Positions 16,913 to 24,966 of a stretch of DNA of 54,080 nucleotides are shown here, piece by piece. Source of the DNA: an uncultured Bacilli bacterium. GTDB lineage: Bacteria; Bacillota_I; Bacilli_A; RF39; UBA660. The stretch lies in assembly GCA_947626445.1 (NCBI GenBank), contig CANQSC010000001.1:1-54080 (forward strand), written 5' to 3'. The first letter of the stretch is position 1. Each line of letters begins with the position of its first letter. The notes below the pieces were generated by a model that saw only the letters and a program-made list of their open reading frames with translations, was not told the DNA's origin and made no database searches. The position numbers and the translations under genes are program-made.

Positions 16913-16941
16913 ATTATAACAAACTATATAATTCGCGTCAA
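16913..16941 (-). promoter_or_regulatory. near-consensus promoter of toxin 2
   Basis: TTGACG (16936-16941), 17 bases and TATAAT (16913-16918) on the - strand, in the same position relative to its gene as the toxin 1 promoter. Confidence 0.85.
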
Positions 16942-16963
16942 CATTTTAGCCCACAAATAATTC

Positions 16964-16992
16964 TTGCATTTTAAAAATTATTATGCTATGGT
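16964..16992 (+). promoter_or_regulatory. promoter of small RNA 3
   Basis: TTGCAT (16964-16969), 17 bases, TATGGT (16987-16992). The -10 differs by one base from copies 1 and 2 and may be weaker. Confidence 0.75.
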
Positions 16993-16998
16993 GTTTAC

Positions 16999-17120
16999 AA
17001 ATGAAGGAAACTTCATAATATAAAAAAGGATACATCTTGAAATTGTTCAGATGTTATTCCATATATTTTTGGATAAAGCATCCGAAATCAACAAATGTTG
17101 AAATCAGATGCTTTTAATTT
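16999..17120 (+). ncRNA. small RNA 3, orphan antitoxin copy
   Basis: It has the conserved 5' hairpin, a body similar to copy 1 and a terminator at 17077-17112 with the same inner CAAC-AAAT-GTTG and an outer stem changed in both arms. No hydrophobic peptide gene follows on the - strand between here and ung: the only starts there end after a few codons. It may be the relic of a lost module or may still act on the two toxins in trans. Confidence 0.65.
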
Positions 17121-17240
17121 TTAATTCAAAATTAGTAAAGTAAAGAGAAAACATTTAAATTTATGTTTTCTCTTTATTTTTACTTTCTTAACATACTATT
17201 AATAGCAATAAAACAACATCTAAATTTCTTAAATAATTTT

Positions 17241-17909
17241 CTAATTTTCTATTCGTCCCCAATCAATCTTTCCTCGATTATTTTTTTCTAAAAATTCATT
17301 AGTTTTAGAAAAAGGTTTACTGCCAAAAAAACCATATCTAGCCGAAAAAGGAGATGGATGAGGACTTGTTAAAACTAAATGTTTAGGATTAGTTATATAT
17401 TTAGCTTTTTCTTTAGCAAAATTACCCCATAAAATAAACACAATTGGTTCTTCTTTTTCATTTAAAATTTTAATAATATAATCAGTTAATCTTTCCCAAC
17501 CAAGATTACGATGAGATGCTGGACTATCTTTTACAACAGTTAAAACCGCATTTAAAAGTAAAACCCCTTCTTTAGCCCATCCTGTTAAATCCCCATCATT
17601 TCTAATTGGTATTTTTAAATCATCATATAATTCTTTATAAATATTTTGAAGAGATGGCGGAACTTTAATTCCTTTTTGAACTGAAAAAGATAGACCATGA
17701 GCTTCTCCAACACCATGATAAGGATCTTGTCCTACTATTACAACTTTAACATTATTATAAGGTGTTAATTTTAAAGCATTAAAAATATAATTCTTAGGCG
17801 GAAAAATAGTTTTAGTCTGATACTCTTTATCTACAACACTCATAAATTTTTTAAAACCATCACTATTCCATATAATACTTAACTTTTCATCCCAATCATT
17901 ACCGATCAT
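17241..17909 (-). CDS. ung: uracil-DNA glycosylase
   Basis: A 222-residue family 1 enzyme that excises uracil from DNA. The active-site loop GQDPYHG, the LLLNAVLTV stretch and the DNA-clamping HPSPFSA are all present, with normal length. AGGAGG lies before the ATG. It is the last gene of the - strand unit that begins at rplI. Confidence 0.95.
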   Translation of the reverse strand: MIGNDWDEKLSIIWNSDGFKKFMSVVDKEYQTKTIFPPKNYIFNALKLTPYNNVKVVIVGQDPYHGVGEAHGLSFSVQKGIKVPPSLQNIYKELYDDLKIPIRNDGDLTGWAKEGVLLLNAVLTVVKDSPASHRNLGWERLTDYIIKILNEKEEPIVFILWGNFAKEKAKYITNPKHLVLTSPHPSPFSARYGFFGSKPFSKTNEFLEKNNRGKIDWGRIEN

Positions 17910-17918
17910 AAAAACCTC

Positions 17919-18356
17919 CTACTTATGATACGTTTCATTATTATTTATTTTAAATGAACGATAAATTTGCTCTAATAAAAGACCTCTAAATAAACCATGT
18001 GGATAAGTTAATTTAGAAAAAGATATTTTTAAATTACAAGCATTTTTGATATCTTCATGAAGACCTAAACTACTACCAATAATAAAAGTTAAACATGGAT
18101 ATTTAACAAAGGTTTCATCGATCATTTTAGCAAATTCTCTACTATCTAAACTTTTTCCTTCAATACAAAGTGCAATCCGAAACTCATTATTTTTAAAATG
18201 TTTTTTCAAAGAATCTCGTTCACTCTCTAAAGAATTTTCATCTTTAACTTCAATAATTTCTAAATCATGATATTTTCTAATTCTTTTACGATAATCATCT
18301 ATTAATTCTTTTAAATAATTTTCTTTTATTTTACCCACGCACAATACTCTTATCAT
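17919..18356 (-). CDS. rlmH: 23S rRNA pseudouridine-1915 N3-methyltransferase
   Basis: A 145-residue SPOUT methyltransferase that uses SAM to modify helix 69. Features: RVLCVGKIKENYLKELIDDY at the start, FIIGSSLGL, LTYPHGLFRGLLLEQIYRSFKI and a terminal YHK. It overlaps the walJ gene by 26 bases (18331-18356). AGGAG precedes the ATG at 18356. Confidence 0.94.
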   Translation of the reverse strand: MIRVLCVGKIKENYLKELIDDYRKRIRKYHDLEIIEVKDENSLESERDSLKKHFKNNEFRIALCIEGKSLDSREFAKMIDETFVKYPCLTFIIGSSLGLHEDIKNACNLKISFSKLTYPHGLFRGLLLEQIYRSFKINNNETYHK

Positions 18357-19113
18357 CACATACTCCTGTTACTTCATCAGCTTTAGCACACAACACGTTA
18401 TTAAAATCTATTTCATACTCTTTAAAGGTTTCAAATAAAGTTTCTAAAGCTAATTGTTCAGTATTATTTTCTTTTGATAAATGCATTAAAATAACTTTTT
18501 TTGTATTATCGCCAATTAATTTTGATAAGTAAAAACTACTATCTTTATTAGATAAATGACCAAGTGTTCCTACTATTCTTTGTTTAAGCCAAGTAGGATA
18601 ACTGCCATTAAGAAGCATTTCTACATCATGATTGCTTTCAAACAAATAATAATCACAATTAGTTAAAGCTTTAAAATATTTATGATTTAAATAACCTGTA
18701 TCAGTTAAAGAAACAACTTTTTCTTCACCAATTGTAATAATAAAATTTCTAGAATCAGTCACATCATGAGAAGTATGAATCGAAGATACTTTAATATCAC
18801 CTATGAAAAACTCTTCATCATAAATTACAACATTATCATAATCTTTTAAAAAATCTAAATCATAATATTGTTTTTCAGTTAAATACACCATTGGATGAAA
18901 TTGATTTAAGAAAACTTTTAAAGCACTTGTGTGGTCTTTATGAGTATGACTAATAATTATTGCTTCAATATCACTAGCATTTTCATTTATCTCATTTAAA
19001 TGTTCTTTAATGTATTTAGCATTTCTTCCTAAATCAATTAAGATTTTATGATTACCACTAGAAATAAAAGTTGAATTGCCATCACTACCACTTGCTAATA
19101 CTACTACTTTCAT
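18331..19113 (-). CDS. walJ: MBL-fold hydrolase, WalJ/YycJ family
   Basis: A 260-residue metallo-beta-lactamase-fold protein with SHTHKDH metal ligands and an N-terminal LASGSDGNST. Relatives of WalJ/YycJ are linked to coordination of cell division, replication and the cell wall. In most Bacilli it sits in the walRK operon; here walRK, yycHI and htrA are absent and an M23 peptidase gene stands next to it, overlapping by four bases. Confidence 0.9.
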   Translation of the reverse strand: MKVVVLASGSDGNSTFISSGNHKILIDLGRNAKYIKEHLNEINENASDIEAIIISHTHKDHTSALKVFLNQFHPMVYLTEKQYYDLDFLKDYDNVVIYDEEFFIGDIKVSSIHTSHDVTDSRNFIITIGEEKVVSLTDTGYLNHKYFKALTNCDYYLFESNHDVEMLLNGSYPTWLKQRIVGTLGHLSNKDSSFYLSKLIGDNTKKVILMHLSKENNTEQLALETLFETFKEYEIDFNNVLCAKADEVTGVCDDKSIVRG

Positions 19114-20621
19114 CGGTATAAACTCCATGGATTAAATGGTGTCCCACCATGCATTGGTTCACCTTTATAAGTACCAAAATGTAAGTGAGTTCCTGTTGAT
19201 GAACCAGAGTTTCCCATTGCCCCAATAACTTGACCACGGCTTACTTTACTTCCTACGCCAACATTAACACTAGATAAATGGGCATAAATGATATCATAAC
19301 CACTACCATGATTAATAATAATATAATTACCATATCCACTACCACAAGAACTACCTAAATAACCGTTTTTAGGACAACCAGTATTTACTTTAACAACCGT
19401 TCCTTCTCGAGCCGAATAAATTGGTGAGCCAAATCCAGTACCAGAAATATCTAAAGCATCATGATGTGAACCCCAACGGTTTTCATAATCAGTTGTAATA
19501 ATATAAGGTTGATTAGTAGGCCAAGCCCAGTCAAGACCAGTATCAATATATTGTCCAGATATATAGGTTTTACGACCAACTTTCGTAATTTCATCAACTT
19601 TTTCTCTTAAAGTAACATAACTAATCATCGTTGTTTCTTGACTACGTTCACCATTTATTACGCGCATTTCTTGAGTAGTTCTAGCTTTTCCTAAAACACC
19701 AGCTTGAGCAACAACACTTTCTCCATAATCTAAATTATCATCAACTTCCGTCTTCTTTTCATAAGCAATATCAACATCTTCAGTTACTCTTACTTCTTCA
19801 ACTAAATTCATAATCGGATCAATAATACTATTATTAATTTCTTCCCCAATATTTAAAACCGTATTTTCTCCTCTTAAAGAAGGATTAGCAATTAATAATT
19901 CTCTAACATTTAATTTACTAGCTTCAGCAATACTTTCAAGTGTATCTCCTACTTGAACTTTATAACCATTTTTTTTATCAGTTGTTCCATATAATAAATA
20001 TTGACTTAATTCAGCTTTATCAGTATATATTTTATCTTTAACAGATACATAAGCTTTTTTAATAGATACTGATTCTTCAAAATACATATGTTTAATAATT
20101 GACCCAACATCTTTAATTTCTTCTTGAGTATTATTTATATAATTTCTATAATCATCTTCATCAACAAAAGTCTTAACCACATTTTCTAAAGCATCTTTAA
20201 ATACTTGTTCATCTAAAACTTGAATTTTAGTTTTAACTTCCGGTGTATTTTCATCAGTACTTGATTTCGTAATAGTTACAATATATCCCTCAATAGTAAA
20301 ATCACTAGCATCTTGAATTTTTTTATAGATTTCATTTGCACTACTAATGTTCTCATCATAAGAAATATATTCTTCTATTTCAAAACCAGTAGGTGGATAA
20401 ACATTTAATACTTTATATTTATCTTTAATATCTTGTTGTTCTTCATTAATTAAAGATAATAATTCTTCTTTATTATCAACTAAACCAATTTTTTTACCAT
20501 CTAAATATACTTGATAAACATTTTTCGGATAAATTGCTTTTTGATGACTCATCGAACCTACACAAACAAATAAAGTTAAAACCCCCAAAATCCCAATAAC
20601 AAGTTTTTCTTTTAACTTCAT
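19110..20621 (-). CDS. LysM-G5-M23 cell-wall metalloendopeptidase
   Basis: A 503-residue surface peptidoglycan hydrolase. An uncleaved-type signal or membrane anchor is at about 7-24. LysM is at about 220-265 (YKVQVGDTLESIAEASKLNVRE), G5 at about 272-350, and an M23 peptidase domain at about 370-500. The zinc ligands HHDALDISG and HLHFG are present. It probably cuts peptide cross-links during growth. It occupies the place usually held by walRK-linked genes between dnaB and walJ. Confidence 0.92.
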   Translation of the reverse strand: MKLKEKLVIGILGVLTLFVCVGSMSHQKAIYPKNVYQVYLDGKKIGLVDNKEELLSLINEEQQDIKDKYKVLNVYPPTGFEIEEYISYDENISSANEIYKKIQDASDFTIEGYIVTITKSSTDENTPEVKTKIQVLDEQVFKDALENVVKTFVDEDDYRNYINNTQEEIKDVGSIIKHMYFEESVSIKKAYVSVKDKIYTDKAELSQYLLYGTTDKKNGYKVQVGDTLESIAEASKLNVRELLIANPSLRGENTVLNIGEEINNSIIDPIMNLVEEVRVTEDVDIAYEKKTEVDDNLDYGESVVAQAGVLGKARTTQEMRVINGERSQETTMISYVTLREKVDEITKVGRKTYISGQYIDTGLDWAWPTNQPYIITTDYENRWGSHHDALDISGTGFGSPIYSAREGTVVKVNTGCPKNGYLGSSCGSGYGNYIIINHGSGYDIIYAHLSSVNVGVGSKVSRGQVIGAMGNSGSSTGTHLHFGTYKGEPMHGGTPFNPWSLYR

Positions 20622-20633
20622 AATATAACCTTT

Positions 20634-21980
20634 CTAAAAAGTTTCATCAACTTTTGTATAATTTTTAAAACAACTTTTATCTAATTCAAACAAAAGCTGA
20701 AATAATCCTGTACTACCTCGACGATGCTTAGCAATGATTAAATCAGTAGGTACAATATTTTGTTTATTATCAGCCGTTTTATTTTCAAAATAATCTTGAC
20801 GATTTATAAACAATACTAAATCAGCATCTTGTTCAATAGAACCAGATTCTCTTAAATCTGCAAGTCGTGGTTGATTACTTTCTCTTCTTTCTGCATTACG
20901 TGATAGTTGAGCTAAAGCAATAACCGGTACTTTAAGTTCCATAGCCATGGTTTTAAAAGCTCTTGATATTTCACTTACTTCAACTTGTCTTGATTCAACC
21001 CGACCACCAGTCGTAACAAGTTGTAAGTAGTCAATAATTACTAAACCTAAACCTTCAGGTTTACTAGCAAGTCTACGACATTTAGCTTTAATTTCTGGAG
21101 CTGTAATGGAAGCATTATCTTCAATATAAATATTAGTTTCGGATAATTCACTCATTGCTTCATTATAACGTTTCCAATCATTATTATTTAACATACCCGT
21201 TTTTAATTTGTCGCCTTCAATTTGCCCAACGGAACTAATCATTCGATTAACTAATTGTTCAGCACTCATTTCCAAATTAAATATGGCAATGGCTTTTTTA
21301 GTTGTTGTAGCAGCATTACAAGCAAGATTAAGAGCAAAAGCGGTTTTACCCATACCAGGACGAGCCGCAATAATGATTAATTCGCCTTCATGAAGTCCAG
21401 CAGTAGCTTTATCTAAATCAATAAAACCCGTAGATAAACCTGTAACCGCATTTTTATTCTGAGCCATTAATTCTAAATTTTCTTGAGCAATTCTTAATGC
21501 TTCACTAATAGGTTTAAACTCCGATACTTCTCTAGTTCTAATAACATCTAAAAACTTTCTTTCACTATTATCTAATAATTTATTTAAATTATCTTCTTCA
21601 TTATAAGTATTAGTTATTATATCAGTAGCCGTATTAATTAAATTTCTTCTTAAAGCTTTTTCTTTAACAATATCCATATAATAATCTAAATTAGCACTAG
21701 TAACAACGGAATCAATAACTTCTGTTAAATAATCAACACCACCAACACTAGTTAGATTCTTTTGTTTATCAAGTTCATTTTTAACAGTTGTTATATCAAT
21801 TGGTGTATTACTTTTATAAAGTGATACTAAGGCATTAAATATCTTTTTATTAGCATCACTAAAAAACATATCTTCATTAATATTCTCAATAATTCTTTCC
21901 ATTGAAATGTCATTTAAAAAGGCTACACCTAATACAGACATTTCCGCTTCTAAATTATGAGGCATAACACGATTAGCCAA
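20634..21980 (-). CDS. dnaB: replicative DNA helicase
   Basis: A 448-residue DnaB with an N-terminal primase-binding domain (MPHNLEAEMSVLG) and RecA-like motor: Walker A ARPGMGKTAF, IIDYLQL, and QLSRNAERR. The start is a TTG with GGTGAT just before it. It follows rplI by nine bases, the usual pairing in Bacillota. Confidence 0.96.
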   Translation of the reverse strand: MANRVMPHNLEAEMSVLGVAFLNDISMERIIENINEDMFFSDANKKIFNALVSLYKSNTPIDITTVKNELDKQKNLTSVGGVDYLTEVIDSVVTSANLDYYMDIVKEKALRRNLINTATDIITNTYNEEDNLNKLLDNSERKFLDVIRTREVSEFKPISEALRIAQENLELMAQNKNAVTGLSTGFIDLDKATAGLHEGELIIIAARPGMGKTAFALNLACNAATTTKKAIAIFNLEMSAEQLVNRMISSVGQIEGDKLKTGMLNNNDWKRYNEAMSELSETNIYIEDNASITAPEIKAKCRRLASKPEGLGLVIIDYLQLVTTGGRVESRQVEVSEISRAFKTMAMELKVPVIALAQLSRNAERRESNQPRLADLRESGSIEQDADLVLFINRQDYFENKTADNKQNIVPTDLIIAKHRRGSTGLFQLLFELDKSCFKNYTKVDETF

Positions 21981-21988
21981 AATATCAC

Positions 21989-22429
21989 CTACTTTCTTAA
22001 GATAACTTTAATTTTAAAAGATACTTTCTTATGCAAAGAAATTAATACTTCATGAGTCCCTAAACTAGATATTGAACCATCAATTTTAATACATTTTTTA
22101 TCAATATTATAACCCATCTTCTTTAATTCTTCACTAATTTGTTTACTAGATATAACCCCAAATACTTTATCTTCTTTACCAGTCTTAACAACAAAACTAA
22201 TTTCTTTATTTTCTAATTTATTCTTAATTTCATTTAAACTTTTAACTAAAGTTTCTTCTTCTAACTCTCTTTTTTCAATAGCTATATCTAATACTTCTTT
22301 ACTTCTTTTAGTAACCGGTACAGCAAGATTATTCTTAATTAAATAATTTCTAGCATAACCATCACTAACATCAATAATATCATCTTTTTTACCCTGCTTT
22401 TTAACATCTTTTAAAAGAATAACTTTCAT
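21989..22429 (-). CDS. rplI: 50S ribosomal protein L9
   Basis: A 146-residue L9, with N-terminal MKVILLKDVKKQGKKDDI and the DGYARNYLI rRNA-binding signature, a long linker helix and a C-terminal domain. GGTGATtt precedes the ATG at 22429. It is the first gene of the rplI-dnaB-M23-walJ-rlmH-ung unit. Confidence 0.96.
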   Translation of the reverse strand: MKVILLKDVKKQGKKDDIIDVSDGYARNYLIKNNLAVPVTKRSKEVLDIAIEKRELEEETLVKSLNEIKNKLENKEISFVVKTGKEDKVFGVISSKQISEELKKMGYNIDKKCIKIDGSISSLGTHEVLISLHKKVSFKIKVILRK

Positions 22430-22485
22430 CAAATCACCTTCAATTTCAGTATATTTATTATAGCAAAATAACAAGCAAAAAAAAA

Positions 22486-22504
22486 GAGATTATCAGTTAA
22501 TCTC
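22486..22504 (-). terminator. terminator of the phase-variable surface gene
   Basis: GAGATTA with its complement and a five-base loop is followed on the - strand by a run of T. It lies just after the stop at 22516 and separates that gene from rplI. Confidence 0.85.
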
Positions 22505-22515
22505 ATTAATAGATA

Positions 22516-23889
22516 TTACACTACTAAAGTAAACGGTGTATTTTTATCTCCTGTCCCACCAGTAATTTTTGCATTTTTCTTTAAATATACGACCGGTATA
22601 ATCCAACGTGCAATATGACAATGACCAATGCCAACATATCCAGTGCTACTTACATGAAACACTCGATTTGAAGAAGTAGAACTTGACATTGGCGTTAAAA
22701 AATAAGAACTTGAACCACCGGGCTTTAGCCAATCATTTGTTCCACAATCTTCACTATTATATGAATTCATACTCATTCCTAAGCATGTATCTCTTACTTC
22801 TCCTCCTACAGCATATCCATAATCAGAAGGATACATTAAGCCTATATATCCATCCCATGTTGTTGTTCTTGGTACTTCATCATTACATTCACCTGAACTT
22901 GCATTTTTGCATTGTTCTTTGCCATTATGATTACTTCGTTCTCCTTCATACATATATTTTGCTGTTATTTTATTAGCATCATATATTTCTTCTTTAGTTC
23001 CAGTATTCCATCTTATTTTTGCTATCTTTTTCTTGGCTTCTTCACTTAGTCCACTACTTGTAAAGTCACATGTTTTATTTGCTTGTTTTTCATCACTATA
23101 ACAATTTCCACTTTCCCTTTTCCAATACAAACTCCCACCAATTTCTGAGGTTCCACTATATACTGTATCGGGATTTAAGAGTTTCATTGCATCTGCTTGA
23201 CTCCATTCATTTATTCCAAAACCACTATTTATTTCAGATAGACTAGTGTCCCAACTATATCCTCCTATAATACCTGTTCTTATTATTTTTACTAAACTTT
23301 CTTGTTGTACGCCATTATCTAAATTGGTTATGTTATTCATCACACCTATGATTCGCCACAAAATTGGTTTTCCATAACTATCTTTATCACCTATATCAAT
23401 ATAGTTATTGGGATTTGCTCCTACATATCTTATATTGGCTTCACTTGTATCATCAGTTTTTAAATTTGTTGTATCTGTCTTAGCTAATTCAGTAAAATAT
23501 TCAACTGCATTTATAGCCTTTTTAAAGTATAAATTACATTTTGTCTTTACTTTATTTAACTCTTTAATAAGAGGAGCCCATTCATCATTATTCCATTCAA
23601 TACTTGCTCCATTATCACATTCGCCATGGTCAAATACTAAATTTTCTTTATTATCTTTCTGAGGCATTTCTTCTAATAATTCATCATCTTTATAAAATGC
23701 AAAATAAATATCGCTATTACCAAAATAATCTACTTTTCCTTTCATCATTGGAAAACTTACTTCTTCACTAAAACTTGCAAAAGTTTTATATAGTATTAAT
23801 GATAGACTTATTAATACTATTACTCCTATACTTATTAATATTATTTTTCTTTTCTTCTTATTTTTATCTTCATATTTTTCTAGTTTCAT
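22516..23889 (-). CDS. membrane-anchored surface protein, C-type-lectin-like end
   Basis: A 457-residue protein. A Lys-rich N-terminus is followed by a membrane helix at about residues 15-36, then an extracellular region. The C-terminal 250 residues recall a family of bacterial surface proteins with a lectin-like fold (WRIIGV, WDGYIGLMYPSDYGYA, IIPVVYLKKNAKITGGTG, DKNTPFTLV). Six or more cysteines may form disulfides. AGGAGG lies 12 bases before the ATG at 23889. The promoter contains a G10 run between its two boxes, so expression is probably switched on and off. Likely a host- or phage-facing antigen; ligand unknown. Confidence 0.75.
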   Translation of the reverse strand: MKLEKYEDKNKKKRKIILISIGVIVLISLSLILYKTFASFSEEVSFPMMKGKVDYFGNSDIYFAFYKDDELLEEMPQKDNKENLVFDHGECDNGASIEWNNDEWAPLIKELNKVKTKCNLYFKKAINAVEYFTELAKTDTTNLKTDDTSEANIRYVGANPNNYIDIGDKDSYGKPILWRIIGVMNNITNLDNGVQQESLVKIIRTGIIGGYSWDTSLSEINSGFGINEWSQADAMKLLNPDTVYSGTSEIGGSLYWKRESGNCYSDEKQANKTCDFTSSGLSEEAKKKIAKIRWNTGTKEEIYDANKITAKYMYEGERSNHNGKEQCKNASSGECNDEVPRTTTWDGYIGLMYPSDYGYAVGGEVRDTCLGMSMNSYNSEDCGTNDWLKPGGSSSYFLTPMSSSTSSNRVFHVSSTGYVGIGHCHIARWIIPVVYLKKNAKITGGTGDKNTPFTLVV

Positions 23890-23926
23890 ATTTATACATA
23901 GCCTCCTACTATATATAAATATTAAC

Positions 23927-23950
23927 ACTATACCCCCCCCCCTATGTCAA
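23927..23950 (-). promoter_or_regulatory. promoter with a ten-G spacer tract
   Basis: On the - strand TTGACA (perfect -35, 23945-23950) is followed by TA, ten G (23933-23942) and TATAGT (-10, 23927-23932). The spacer is now 12 bases, five short of the optimum, so the drawn state is probably off or weak. Slippage in the G run would bring the boxes to 16-18 bases and turn the gene on. A run of ten G is very unlikely by chance in this AT-rich DNA. Confidence 0.8.
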
Positions 23951-24087
23951 GGAGAAGCTGCTGAAAAAGTATACATAAAATGTAAAATAAAGGAAATAAA
24001 AAGTAAAGAAGTGGTAAAAATGATAAAAAGATGAATCAACAAATGGAAATAAGTTTAGTAAATATAATGAATTGTACGATAATGTTA
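23951..24087. other. gene-free stretch
   Basis: About 140 bases of purine-rich, AT-rich sequence between the surface-gene promoter and the insertion-sequence remnants. I see no gene, hairpin or known signal in it. Confidence 0.4.
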
Positions 24088-24273
24088 CTACAGTTTTATT
24101 AGTTTAGATTTCTTATTATGATGTGTTGGTTTTCCATCATATCCTTCATAATGCCGTTTTACAGTCCTATAATCTAATCCATGTTCTTTAGCTAAGGCGG
24201 AGAAGTTTGGTTTAATTTCCATAGTTTTCATAATAGTGATATCCTTTCTTAATTCACAAATTATTTCTTTCAT
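24088..24273 (-). pseudogene. remnant of IS21-type transposase N-terminus
   Basis: A 61-residue open frame whose helix-turn-helix (PNFSALAKEHGLDYRTVKRHYEG) and following KKSKL resemble the start of IstA-type transposases. A full transposase would be several hundred residues; no catalytic domain follows. AAGGTGGTGAT still precedes its ATG, so the fragment could be translated as a small DNA-binding protein. Confidence 0.55.
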
Positions 24274-24348
24274 TTCGATCACCACCTTAACTAGACCAAG
24301 TTAGTCAAGTACATTATAATCGAAATTTTTATATATCAAGCATATAAA

Positions 24349-24420
24349 AATGCTAAAATATTTTTGTAGGTTTTTCGACATTTTTATTTAATTCATTTCC
24401 TACAATTTTATTTTAGCATT
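24349..24420. repeat. 72-bp imperfect palindrome
   Basis: Arms 24349-24370 and 24399-24420 match at 19 of 22 positions, beginning AATGCTAAAATA and ending TGTAGG. It lies between the two transposase remnants and may be a terminal structure of one of them or a small palindromic element. Confidence 0.6.
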
Positions 24421-24422
24421 AT

Positions 24423-24754
24423 CAAGAAGAATATACATATAATAAAGATGCAGATATGTACATATGTAAGGCAAGACATATGGCAATAAGAAAAGTATGA
24501 CTGTAACAATAAAAAAAGAAATCAATAATAAACAAGCAGAATATATGCAAACAGAAGAGTTTAAGGATTTGTATAAGGAACGATATAAAATAGAGCAAAA
24601 AAATAATGAAATAAAAAATATAGGAGACATGAAAGTAGCAATTGGAAGTGGACAACTAGGTATGATAATACAAGGGCAGTACGTCTTTTTAGCAAATATG
24701 AAAAGAATAAGAACATTAAGAGAGAAAAAAAGCCATTATAAATTATGTTGTTAA
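24423..24754 (+). pseudogene. remnant of IS1182-type transposase C-terminus
   Basis: Two frames are needed to read it. The first gives EYTYNKDADMYICKARHMAIRKV and stops at about 24499. The second, from 24497, gives ERYKIEQKNNEIKN..GSGQLGMIIQGQYVFLANMKRI, the typical end of IS1182-type DDE transposases. The middle of the gene is missing and the frame is broken, so it is inactive. Confidence 0.7.
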
Positions 24755-24966
24755 TCTTTTTTTTTAAAATGTTACATATATTGATGCAGATGGAGTCTGT
24801 AAATAAAATTTTTTTTACTTCAATAAATCATCATATATTTTTCACTTCATACTGTCTCCATAATTGCCTTTAACACTTTTTTGTAACAACTTTTGCTTTA
24901 AATTTACACCTTTTTATAACCACTTTTAGTATAAACTTACACCTTTTTAGAACGACTTTTATAAAA
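24755..24966. repeat. short 33-bp tandem repeat downstream of cysS
   Basis: About 2.9 copies of a unit of the form CCTTTTTATAACCACTTTTA plus AACTTACA occupy 24874-24970 and run into the cysS stop codon. The left part of the gap holds facing ATGGAG and CTCCAT sequences that may be the end of the IS1182 remnant. Confidence 0.55.

Noticed and set aside
22516..23889. Lectin-like surface protein as the target of a diversity-generating retroelement
   Set aside because: No reverse transcriptase, template repeat or accessory gene is found in the window.
23889..24087. Invertible promoter for the surface gene
   Set aside because: No inverted repeats flank the promoter; the G tract explains switching more simply.
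24400..24655. Two hydrophobic - strand frames opposite the transposase remnant
   Set aside because: They lie antisense to recognisable transposase codons and lack ribosome sites; their hydrophobicity comes from the complementary Lys/Glu/Asn codons.
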